Assembly (NCBI GenBank): GCA_903820565.1
Contig: CAIJHZ010000174.1
Coordinates: 1 to 5,196 of the forward strand
Source of the DNA: an uncultured Actinomycetes bacterium
GTDB lineage: Bacteria > Actinomycetota > Actinomycetes > Nanopelagicales > Nanopelagicaceae
Direction: 5' to 3'
Length of the DNA stretch: 5,196 nt
Shown here: positions 1-5,196 of the stretch, piece after piece
Layout: every line of letters starts with the position of its first letter
Position numbering within the stretch: the stretch's first letter is position 1
Position numbers and translations under genes: made by a program
Notes under the pieces: generated by a model
Database searches by the model: none
What the model was told of the DNA's origin: nothing
Seen by the model: only the letters and a program-made list of their open reading frames with translations

Positions 1-59
1 GTTGGTAGAGCAGGTGACTCTTAATCACCGGGTCGGGGGTTCGAGTCCCTCACCACCCA
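1..59 (+). tRNA. tRNA-Lys (anticodon CTT), 5' end outside the window
   Basis: The cloverleaf can be read from the D loop onward. GAGC (8-11) is the 3' half of the D stem. The anticodon stem GGTGA (13-17) pairs perfectly with TCACC (25-29) around the loop CTCTTAA, which puts the anticodon CTT at 20-22. The T arm is GGGGG (35-39), loop TTCGAGT (40-46) and CCCTC (47-51). The acceptor 3' strand ACCACCC (52-58) is followed by discriminator A at 59. CCA is not encoded, since the next bases are CAT, so CCA would be added after transcription. The missing 5' acceptor strand should read GGGTGGT just upstream of the window. The gene converges on the metallopeptidase gene. The part from the T loop onward is duplicated at 3116-3162. 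Confidence 0.93.
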
Positions 60-86
60 CATATGTAGGTAAATCCGAGTTCTATG
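40..86 (+). repeat. Direct repeat copy 1: tRNA-Lys 3' end plus 27 bp of flank
   Basis: This 47-bp stretch starts at the T loop (TTCGA) and ends at ATG (84-86). It aligns without gaps to 3116-3162, with 36 of 47 positions identical: 17 of 21 over 40-60 and 19 of 26 beyond. Homology to the left of the T loop fades to noise. It extends well past the mature tRNA end, so tRNA function alone does not explain it. It is one end of a proposed tandem duplication. Confidence 0.85.
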
Positions 87-99
87 CCCAAACCTTGGG
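87..99. terminator. Weak hairpin between convergent genes, possible terminator
   Basis: CCCAA (87-91) can pair with TTGGG (95-99) around a 3-nt loop. It sits 27 bp past the tRNA end and about 70 bp past the stop of the minus-strand gene, between convergent transcripts. No T run follows on either strand, so it lacks the mark of an intrinsic terminator. No better candidate is seen in 60-169. Confidence 0.2.
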
Positions 100-156
100 T
101 GTGGTTCAAACCCTTGAATAGTGGATACATCTGCCAAACCTTAGGCGTAGTTAAAA
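88..156. repeat. Imperfect direct repeat (23 bp, 46-bp period) in the tRNA-peptidase spacer
   Basis: Bases 88-110 and 134-156 match at 19 of 23 positions, both starting with CCAAACCTT. Three of the four differences are transitions (G/A, T/C, G/A). The repeat lies between the 3' end of the tRNA gene and the 3' end of the large minus-strand gene. It probably arose by a local 46-bp duplication. The eroded copy of this spacer at 3163-3181 is shorter by about that amount. Confidence 0.6.
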
Positions 157-169
157 GTTAGGGAAAATT

Positions 170-2539
170 CTACTTGCTTTGTTTTGAAACAATTTCGGCA
201 AGGATTGGAGCGGCTGCAGCCCACTCAATGCCATATACATTTTTAAATGCCTGATTAAATGGTGTTCCATTCACAGATTGATTAACGAGGGTCATAGTCG
301 AATCGATTCCTCCAATGGCAGTAAGGGCCTCAACAGTTGCATAACCCAATGAAAAAACATACCTATAATATGAAGGATTCGAGTTTGGCAGATCAGGATT
401 TTTTCCTGGAGTAAGTTGATCATAGAATTGTAAAATTGAAGCGGTAGAGAAATCTTTTAATGTTGCATCGGGGGTAAATTTCTTAATCTGATTAGCTTGA
501 TTTGATTTATAAGAATTTAATGTCTGATTTCCCCCTAATACTTGAAATAGTGTCGCCTGTCCTTCAGAAAGCCAGACAGGGATTGTGCTTAACCAATCGC
601 CCCTCATCGGTTTTTGTTGATAGGACTGAACTATGTGTACGAATTCGTGAATGTCTTGTCCGGCATATTGACTTCGATCTGACCACCAAGGATTGTTCGG
701 CACAGCGGTCTGAACAAAGCCTTGCCAATTTGCGAACGTACCACCACCTGCGACTTCACAATTAGTTTCAGTGGGGCAAGAATAATCAATTTGCCCTGGC
801 CACCAAGGCGATCCGTCTCTATCTTGAAAAAACTTCTTGGCCCAATCTTTATCAACATAATTGTAATAAATCGCATTAATTTCTTCAGGTTGCTTAAAGT
901 TTCGCAGCAAATTAGATGCCAAGCTAAAGGCGGCAGTGGGATTAATGACGCTTGGTTTTGTATTTGGCCCCACTAAAACATTTAACTTAAATTTTGGTTG
1001 ATAATTACTATCTATATGAATCTGGCTTTTGTTGTAGACATTTGTTGAAATCTCACGATAGTTATCTGCGATGTTGTCCCAAGTTAAAACAATGGGAGCG
1101 GGTGTAGCAGTCGAAATTACCACTTTGTCATAATTACCATGGGCAAGAACTTGTATCGAAATGCCCTCAACTGTCACTTTCTCGCCCTCATGAAGAAGCA
1201 AATCTTCTGAAGGTGGAGTTAGGCAGGTACTACGCGATATAGGTCTGCCACTGGGGAAAATAGGCAATAAGAAATCTTCATTGTGTCCAAATTTTCCGTC
1301 ATATGTGTAGACAAGAACTCCATCTTTTATCATCGAGTCGCTACAGGAAAATTTCGTAGCTCTGCGTGATTCAACTATTAACGCTCTATTGTTCCCCAAA
1401 GGAAAAATTGCCATTTTGATTCCATCGTCTTGTGAAGAAAGTGGCACAAGTGTGATCTCGGTTTTAGTTATCCTAGAACTTGTTTGACAGAATATTTTGT
1501 CAGTTGGCATCCAACCAGCTAAAAAGCGAAGCCATCCAGATAACTCTCTGGTAACTCCTTCTTGATTTCCCATTAGATCCAGCATATGAAATGGACTTGG
1601 TTCGCGAGAAGATCCGATATGTGGCAATCCAATTGCGTGCCCAAATTCATGGGCCCACAATGGCCAAACTTCTCGTCCAGGGGCAAGGAAATTAGCACCA
1701 GCGATTGTGAAAGTTGAGATTGGACCTTCATTAGTCATCATCTCTCGAACTGCTTTATCCCAAGGGGCTCCCTTTATAAATTCCTGAATAATTGTTTGCT
1801 TTTCCGGAAGTAGGAAATTTACTGATTGAACATTTGTATAGTCAAAGGATTTGTCGCTCTCTGCGATTGCTTTCCTCCAGAAATTGGCAACTTCTGGACT
1901 TCTATCAGGCGTATCTGAGATAGGTATTTTATAGTCATTTGATGTTCCAGGAAGAGTTACCCATTTATCAAGCACAACCCATTCAATTGTGAACTTTCCG
2001 CCACTCACTGATGAATACCAGTCAGAAAGCATTTTCATTTGTGTATCTACTCTTGGTCTGAAGTTCTTCTCCCCAGGCATATCTGCAAAATCTATTGGTA
2101 TAAGTGCCCACTTAACGGTTCCGGTTTTTTGAGTAGTAAGGGTGGACACTGGGAAACCAGTTGGTAATCCCAACCTTGCGTTGATGATTTCCTTCACTTT
2201 GCATAATTCAATGTCTTCACTTGGGACAGAGGGAGGGTTGTACCCAATATTTTTCGTTGTTGTTGGAGAGGGAGTTGGAGTAGGTGAAGAGGTTTGGGTT
2301 GGCGTTGGAGTAAGCGATGGAGTTGGTGTTGGTTTCACAATTGCAACACCTTTATTCCACACCAACTTCTTGCCTAATTTAGTACAGGTATAAGTCTTAT
2401 TCTGGTAAACAACTTTTTGGTTCAAAACTTTGCACGTACTTCCAGGAATTATCTTCTGGGCGGAGACGGCGGTGACGGGGATCAAGGCAAAAGCACAAGA
2501 AATTAGAACTCCCTTGGCAAGACTCCCTTTAATTCGCAT
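170..2539 (-). CDS. Secreted protein with two zinc-metallopeptidase domains (M6-like metzincin plus gluzincin-like)
   Basis: A 789-residue exported protein, probably an extracellular or surface peptidase. Residues 1-27 form a signal peptide (basic start, hydrophobic core, VSA|Q cleavage). Residues 33-64 hold a small module with Cys36 and Cys52 and the end motif GKKLVWNKG. Residues 70-95 are a Pro/Thr/Ser linker. Residues about 140-475 resemble the immune-inhibitor-A (M6) family: an early strand LIPIDFADMPG, DWYSSVSGGKFT (174-185), the metzincin zinc site HEFGHAIGLPH (297-307) and a Met-turn-like DLMG (321-324). Residues about 485-789 form a second domain with HEFVH (631-635) and WLSEG (656-660). 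Glu659, 24 residues after the second His, is placed as the third zinc ligand of a gluzincin. C588 and C594 may form a disulfide. The start ATG has no Shine-Dalgarno sequence. It lies 30 bp after the stop of the lipoprotein gene, so co-transcription is likely; a GATAAT at 2565-2570 could give its own promoter. Substrate is unknown. The first domain is assigned with good confidence, the second by motif only. Confidence 0.85.
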   Translation of the reverse strand: MRIKGSLAKGVLISCAFALIPVTAVSAQKIIPGSTCKVLNQKVVYQNKTYTCTKLGKKLVWNKGVAIVKPTPTPSLTPTPTQTSSPTPTPSPTTTKNIGYNPPSVPSEDIELCKVKEIINARLGLPTGFPVSTLTTQKTGTVKWALIPIDFADMPGEKNFRPRVDTQMKMLSDWYSSVSGGKFTIEWVVLDKWVTLPGTSNDYKIPISDTPDRSPEVANFWRKAIAESDKSFDYTNVQSVNFLLPEKQTIIQEFIKGAPWDKAVREMMTNEGPISTFTIAGANFLAPGREVWPLWAHEFGHAIGLPHIGSSREPSPFHMLDLMGNQEGVTRELSGWLRFLAGWMPTDKIFCQTSSRITKTEITLVPLSSQDDGIKMAIFPLGNNRALIVESRRATKFSCSDSMIKDGVLVYTYDGKFGHNEDFLLPIFPSGRPISRSTCLTPPSEDLLLHEGEKVTVEGISIQVLAHGNYDKVVISTATPAPIVLTWDNIADNYREISTNVYNKSQIHIDSNYQPKFKLNVLVGPNTKPSVINPTAAFSLASNLLRNFKQPEEINAIYYNYVDKDWAKKFFQDRDGSPWWPGQIDYSCPTETNCEVAGGGTFANWQGFVQTAVPNNPWWSDRSQYAGQDIHEFVHIVQSYQQKPMRGDWLSTIPVWLSEGQATLFQVLGGNQTLNSYKSNQANQIKKFTPDATLKDFSTASILQFYDQLTPGKNPDLPNSNPSYYRYVFSLGYATVEALTAIGGIDSTMTLVNQSVNGTPFNQAFKNVYGIEWAAAAPILAEIVSKQSK
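2255..2332 (-). repeat. Pro/Thr-linker low-complexity tract in the metallopeptidase gene
   Basis: Encodes residues 70-95, a run of PTPTP-type units between the cysteine module and the first peptidase domain. At DNA level it is a set of degenerate GGAGTTGG/GGTGTTGG units as read on the + strand. Such linkers are common in exported actinobacterial proteins and often act as flexible spacers. The tract is prone to slippage. The paralogous gene has a similar but longer tract. Confidence 0.7.
2345..2539 (-). repeat. Duplicated N-terminal module, copy 1 (signal peptide plus two-cysteine domain)
   Basis: Codes for residues 1-65 of the metallopeptidase. It aligns without gaps to 3348-3542: 48 of 65 residues are identical overall and 27 of 30 over residues 36-65. 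DNA identity is highest at 2394-2431 against 3397-3434, where 37 of 38 bases agree. The two copies lie about 1 kb apart in the same orientation. Confidence 0.85.
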
Positions 2540-2569
2540 TCTAAAAGGGTGACGGAAAGAATTGATTAT

Positions 2570-3061
2570 CTAGCCCATATTTTCTATTAACTCATCGTTT
2601 GTAAAATTACATTCTTTCGCAAGTTTTTTATTACTTACTATTAGATCATCAACTTTTGTTTGCCAAGTACTAAACCAGTAATAGGCTAGTCCTCGTTGTC
2701 TCTCCGCTTCTCGTCTTTGATTTATGAGTGAGATTTTTACATTTAGGTCGCTTTCTCCAGATGCATCAAATATTGACTGTGATGAAGCAATCGATGTTAA
2801 ATGCAATTCATGAGCACGAACTTCATTTCTTCCAAGTCTGTACTTTATGAATGGTTCACATTTTGCAGTTAGTTCAGGTTCATCCGCCACTAAATCTTGC
2901 CACTCTGCATCAAGTTTTGCGTCAGCGCCAATCTCTTCTACCACTTCTTCAGTTTCTGGCAGCTGACTTGACGAGGTCCCACTTTCTGAAGCACCACAAG
3001 AACTTATCATGAGGGCCAAAATCAAGATTGCGACAGAAGATGTTAATTTCATTTTCATCAT
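2570..3061 (-). CDS. Putative lipoprotein of unknown function
   Basis: A 163-residue protein that I do not recognise. It starts MMKMKL, followed by a hydrophobic segment and a lipobox ending ISSC with Cys22, so it is probably a lipoprotein anchored in the outer leaflet of the cytoplasmic membrane. Residues about 24-40 are Ser/Glu-rich and probably flexible. The region from about 45 to the end is acidic and charged, likely helical, with Cys68 and Cys151 as a possible disulfide pair. There are three candidate ATG starts (3061, 3058, 3052). All give the same signal sequence, and none has a clear Shine-Dalgarno site. The gene lies 30 bp before the large metallopeptidase gene on the same strand, which suggests one transcript and a shared place of action at the cell surface. 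A role as partner, inhibitor or anchor of the peptidase is possible, but nothing in the sequence shows it. Confidence 0.8.
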   Translation of the reverse strand: MMKMKLTSSVAILILALMISSCGASESGTSSSQLPETEEVVEEIGADAKLDAEWQDLVADEPELTAKCEPFIKYRLGRNEVRAHELHLTSIASSQSIFDASGESDLNVKISLINQRREAERQRGLAYYWFSTWQTKVDDLIVSNKKLAKECNFTNDELIENMG

Positions 3062-3065
3062 GCCA

Positions 3066-3071
3066 ATATTC
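3066..3071 (-). promoter_or_regulatory. Candidate -10 element for the lipoprotein-peptidase transcript
   Basis: On the minus strand the hexamer GAATAT has the A2 and T6 that matter most in actinobacterial -10 boxes. It lies 7 nt before the second ATG of the lipoprotein gene (3058), as expected for a leaderless mRNA. A TTACAA sits 16 nt further upstream, in -35 position. The match is weak at the first base and the surrounding AT-rich tract offers other choices. Confidence 0.25.
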
Positions 3072-3115
3072 CAATCGCTAAATCAATTTGTAATAATTTA
3101 TTAATTGCTCGCGAA

Positions 3116-3162
3116 TTCGATTCCTTCGCAACCCACTTACGAAAGTAAACCCAAGTTCCATG
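3116..3162 (+). repeat. Direct repeat copy 2: decayed tRNA-Lys 3' end and flank
   Basis: Aligns ungapped to 40-86 with 36 of 47 identical bases. The T-loop start TTCGA and the acceptor end ACCCAC are still visible. The T stem no longer pairs well, because the bases before the loop (GCGAA) do not match those after it (CCTTC). No anticodon arm can be found to the left. It is a non-functional tRNA fragment that sits next to the 3' end of the truncated peptidase paralogue, just as the real tRNA sits next to the full peptidase gene. Confidence 0.8.
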
Positions 3163-3170
3163 TGTGACTC

Positions 3171-3542
3171 CTAGCAATTTCTTAGGGCGTTTCTATTTCT
3201 TGAACAGGTTGCTGCAGGTGAAGGTGTTTCCAGAGCTTGAGAAGCAGTTTGAGTAGCACTTTCAGTTGAAACTGAAGCTGGTGTTGGTGAAGAAGTGGGA
3301 GTAGCAGTTGGTGTTGGAGTGGTGGCAGGAGTTGTCACTGCAGCAACTACGCCTTTATTCCAGATCAACTTCTTACCTGACTTAATGCAGGTATACGTCT
3401 TATTCTGATAAACAACTTTTTGGTTCAAAACTTTACAGGCACTTGCCGGAGCTACATTCTCGGCAGCAACTGCAGTAAGTGGAATCAGGGCTATACCCAA
3501 GGCAATAAGCACACCTTTGACACAACTCCCCTTAATTCGCAT
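3171..3542 (-). CDS. Short secreted two-cysteine-module protein, likely remnant of a metallopeptidase paralogue
   Basis: A 123-residue open frame. Residues 1-27 are a signal peptide (VAA|E). Residues 33-64 are the same two-cysteine module as in the large peptidase (Cys36, Cys52, ending GKKLIWNKG). Residues from about 68 to 112 are a Pro/Thr/Ala/Ser linker. After the linker there is no domain, only a short tail ending RNALRNC. The usual partner of such a linker is a folded domain, so the gene looks truncated. Just inside its 3' end, in another frame, lies a TAG (3193-3195). Its surroundings (TTAGGG, 3-4 bases, TTCTA on the + strand) match the true stop region of the large gene at 158-172. I infer a deletion of about 2 kb that joined the linker out of frame to the old stop, so translation now runs into former 3' flank. 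A -10 box 6 nt before the ATG suggests it is still transcribed. It could be a functional small secreted protein instead. Confidence 0.65.
   Translation of the reverse strand: MRIKGSCVKGVLIALGIALIPLTAVAAENVAPASACKVLNQKVVYQNKTYTCIKSGKKLIWNKGVVAAVTTPATTPTPTATPTSSPTPASVSTESATQTASQALETPSPAATCSRNRNALRNC
3348..3542 (-). repeat. Duplicated N-terminal module, copy 2
   Basis: Codes for residues 1-65 of the 123-aa protein and pairs with 2345-2539. The strongest block is 3397-3434, with 37 of 38 bases the same as 2394-2431. The signal-peptide part has diverged more than the cysteine-module part, which fits either selection on the module or local gene conversion. Confidence 0.85.
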
Positions 3543-3548
3543 GCCTCA

Positions 3549-3554
3549 ATATTA
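3549..3554 (-). promoter_or_regulatory. Candidate -10 element, leaderless promoter of the 123-aa gene
   Basis: The minus strand reads TAATAT, then six bases (TGAGGC), then the ATG at 3542. A TANNNT box 6-7 nt before the start codon is the typical arrangement for leaderless actinobacterial transcripts. The GAGG between box and ATG is too close (1 nt) to act as a ribosome binding site. Confidence 0.5.
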
Positions 3555-3587
3555 CCTATAAACCTTCTTATTGGGAATGTGCCGCTG

Positions 3588-3593
3588 TAGCCT
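3588..3593 (+). promoter_or_regulatory. Candidate -10 element, leaderless promoter of the DUF1800 gene
   Basis: TAGCCT fits TANNNT and is followed by exactly six bases and then the ATG at 3600. The spacing mirrors that of the divergent gene on the other strand. No Shine-Dalgarno sequence precedes the ATG. The -35 region (TTCTTA, 3565-3570) is poor. Both promoters share a 57-bp gap, so their expression could be coupled. Confidence 0.45.
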
Positions 3594-3599
3594 AACGCT

Positions 3600-5177
3600 A
3601 TGGAATCTACTTGGGGCGCGGGTGCAACGGCACCATCGAGTGATCCAATTGTTCATTTGCTTCATAGATTTACATATGGACCGACCAAGGATTTGGTCAC
3701 GGAAGTTACCAAAATTGGCGCTGATGCATGGTTTGAAAAACAACTAGATCATCTAACTTTGCCTGATTCTAAAGTTGAGACATATTTGGCACAGTGGGAT
3801 ATTTTTAACTACATCCATAAAGATATGAATTTCTTATGGCCTTTAGCTGAATCTGAAGGTGATATGAGTAAAGGTCAAATATTTTACATAAACCATTTAA
3901 CTGGCAGAACGCTTCATCTCTACACCCTGATTCAACAAACCCATTCAGAGCGGCAAATATTTGAAATGATGGTCGAGTTCTGGCATGACCACTTAAATAT
4001 TACGACCCTTGGTGATGAGACAAAGGATGGAAATCTTGATTGGCATACCAACGATTGGAATAAGAGGGTAATTCGTCAAAATGCTTTGGGCAAATTTGAG
4101 GATTTGTTATATGCAGCAGCACTTCATCCAGCGATGCTTGTTTATCTAGATGGCGAATTAAGTACAAAAGAGCAACCTAACGAAAATTTTGGGCGAGAAT
4201 TATTAGAGCTGTATACGTTGACGCCAAAGTCTGGCTATACCCAATCAGACATCATCAATGCTGCAAAATTATTTTCAGGTTTGCGGGTCAAGTGGCCGGA
4301 GCGCTGGTACCAAAGAGGCCCAAGAACCCGACCTTACGGCAGCATTTTCAAAGACGTGCCACCTTTTGCAACCATGTTGCATGGAGAGCGCCAAAACTAC
4401 GGCACTTTCAAAATTATGGGCTGGCAGCAAACTGTCACAACAATTGATCAAGTTCTACCTGCAATCCAGTCACTTCTTAAATATTTGGCTACTCATCCTG
4501 AGACGGCAAAGGCAATAGCTCTCAAACTTGGGCGTCGCTTTGTTGAGGATGTGCCATCACAGCAATTCATAAATGACATTGCATCTTCTTACACTTCAAG
4601 TGGTGGCGATATCAAGACAGTTTTAAGGGCTATCTATCAGCACTCTGATTTCAAAAACGCCGTAGGCAAAAAGTTGAAGCGCCCAGGTGAGGATTATGTT
4701 TCAGTTGCTCGCACCCTCAATGTGTTTCCCAACTTCACAAGAACCCAAAAATGGAAAGGCATGACCAAAGAGTTTTCGTATCCGGCAGTGGTCCCAGATG
4801 AGTTGAGGCGTATGGGGCATGCACCTTTATCCTGGCCATTTCCTGATGGCTATCCAGATGTCGCATCCAGTTGGGTAAATGCAAATTATCAAGTCCTGCG
4901 TTGGAATATTTATGGAAGCTTTATTCAAGGTAATACCTGGAATCAGCCTTCTTTAGACTGGTTACTTCCAAGCCGAGAAACAAATCTGGATAAGCAAATA
5001 GATCAGGTTGCTCAGGTACTTCTATTCAAAGAGTTAGGCAGCGCTGACCGTACTTCGGTTCGAAATGCGGTTACAAAAGCCTATGGGCCAAATCCTGACA
5101 TGAATACTTATTATCGCGATATCACTGCGCTGATTGCTCGTCTGATATTTCAATTACCAGTTTGGAGTCTGCGATGA
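3600..5177 (+). CDS. DUF1800 family protein
   Basis: A 525-residue protein, full length for the DUF1800 family (Pfam PF08811), whose biochemical role is not established. Family landmarks appear in order: HLLHRFTYGPT (19-29), FEMMVEFWHDHLNI (121-134), ENFGRELLELYTL (195-207), GYTQSDIINAAKLFSG (212-227), and a C-terminal WPFPDGYP (412-419). An in-frame TAG at 3588 leaves ATG 3600 as the only ATG start before the conserved region, so the protein lacks an N-terminal signal peptide. Many family members are thought to be exported, so this is notable. Its stop TGA overlaps the ATG of the next gene (ATGA, 5174-5177), a sign of translational coupling. DUF1800 genes are commonly followed by a DUF1501 gene, which fits the context. 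Transcription is divergent from the secreted-protein genes and probably leaderless. I am sure of the family, not of the function. Confidence 0.92.
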   Translation: MESTWGAGATAPSSDPIVHLLHRFTYGPTKDLVTEVTKIGADAWFEKQLDHLTLPDSKVETYLAQWDIFNYIHKDMNFLWPLAESEGDMSKGQIFYINHLTGRTLHLYTLIQQTHSERQIFEMMVEFWHDHLNITTLGDETKDGNLDWHTNDWNKRVIRQNALGKFEDLLYAAALHPAMLVYLDGELSTKEQPNENFGRELLELYTLTPKSGYTQSDIINAAKLFSGLRVKWPERWYQRGPRTRPYGSIFKDVPPFATMLHGERQNYGTFKIMGWQQTVTTIDQVLPAIQSLLKYLATHPETAKAIALKLGRRFVEDVPSQQFINDIASSYTSSGGDIKTVLRAIYQHSDFKNAVGKKLKRPGEDYVSVARTLNVFPNFTRTQKWKGMTKEFSYPAVVPDELRRMGHAPLSWPFPDGYPDVASSWVNANYQVLRWNIYGSFIQGNTWNQPSLDWLLPSRETNLDKQIDQVAQVLLFKELGSADRTSVRNAVTKAYGPNPDMNTYYRDITALIARLIFQLPVWSLR

Positions 5178-5196
5178 TTTCAGATGATGCAATAAA
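5174..5196 (+). CDS. Start of the gene downstream of DUF1800 (probably DUF1501), cut by the window edge
   Basis: ATG at 5174 overlaps the DUF1800 stop codon in an ATGA junction and opens a frame reading MISDDAI before the window ends. Seven codons cannot identify a family. The DUF1501 call comes only from the usual DUF1800-DUF1501 gene pairing. The overlap supports a real start that is translationally coupled to the gene before it. Confidence 0.5.

Larger units (their letters stand above)
3062..3170. other. Intergenic region: AT-rich promoter part plus tRNA remnant
   Basis: The right half (3116-3162) is the decayed copy of the tRNA-Lys 3' end. The left half (3062-3110) is strongly AT-rich and lies directly upstream of the lipoprotein gene, so it probably holds its promoter. 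No intact gene fits here. One minus-strand frame is open for about 44 codons but lacks an ATG. Confidence 0.6.

Noticed and set aside
502..976. Overlapping open frames on both strands inside the large minus-strand gene
   Set aside because: They lie within the second peptidase domain, whose motifs HEFVH and WLSEG show that the long minus-strand frame is the real one.
2142..2393. Plus-strand open frame rich in Gly and Val
   Set aside because: It is the complement of the Pro/Thr linker and module of the metallopeptidase gene. The composition is a by-product of that repeat.
40..3162. Integrative element bounded by att sites formed from a tRNA 3' end
   Set aside because: The repeat starts in a tRNA T loop as att sites often do. 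However, no integrase or mobility gene is present, identity is only 36/47, homology runs 27 bp past the tRNA, and adjacent coding blocks are duplicated too. Tandem duplication explains more.
3058..3192. Minus-strand open frame of about 44 codons between the 123-aa gene and the lipoprotein gene
   Set aside because: It has no ATG, covers the tRNA remnant and AT-rich promoter DNA, and an open run of this length is expected by chance fairly often.
3552..3743. Minus-strand 63-codon open frame over the divergent promoter
   Set aside because: It overlaps the conserved start of the DUF1800 gene and both promoters, and shows no recognisable features.
4258..4518. Plus-strand 86-codon open frame inside the DUF1800 gene
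   Set aside because: It is a frame shadow of a well-conserved family protein and has no start signal.
1..5196. CRISPR array, riboswitch or insertion sequence
   Set aside because: No regularly spaced identical repeats, no recognisable aptamer core and no transposase or terminal inverted repeats were seen.

Overview
The window looks like a piece of chromosome from a low-GC actinobacterium, most likely a free-living freshwater lineage of the acI / 'Ca. Nanopelagicales' type. The basis is the moderately AT-rich composition and the secreted proteins that open with a signal peptide and a short two-cysteine module (CKVLNQK...TYTC.K.GKKL.WNKG) followed by a Pro/Thr linker. The absence of Shine-Dalgarno sites, with -10-like hexamers 6 nt from start codons, fits leaderless transcripts. 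The lineage call rests on recognition from memory, not on a search. Layout: (1) 1-59, the 3' part of a tRNA-Lys(CTT) gene on the + strand, cut by the window edge. (2) 60-169, a spacer with an imperfect 23-bp duplication and a weak hairpin. (3) Three minus-strand genes, read from right to left: a 123-aa secreted remnant (3171-3542), a 163-aa lipoprotein of unknown function (2570-3061), and a 789-aa secreted protein (170-2539) that carries two different zinc-peptidase active sites. (4) A 57-bp divergent promoter region at 3543-3599. (5) A plus-strand DUF1800-family gene (3600-5177) that overlaps by ATGA the first codons of a further gene (5174 onward), by context probably the usual DUF1501 partner. 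The main result of reading the sequence is an unannotated decayed tandem duplication. The 3' end of the tRNA-Lys gene and its flank (40-86) recurs ungapped at 3116-3162 with 36 of 47 bases identical. The 3' end of the 789-aa gene recurs at about 3182-3195, and its 5' end recurs at 3348-3542, including a stretch with 37 of 38 bases identical. All are in the same order and orientation. The 123-aa gene is therefore best read as a second copy of the large metallopeptidase gene that lost about 2 kb of its middle, next to a decayed tRNA-Lys 3' end. How the genes work together is only partly clear. The lipoprotein and the large peptidase are closely spaced (30 bp) and probably co-transcribed, so both act at or outside the cell surface. 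The DUF1800 gene and its partner form a separate, divergently transcribed unit.
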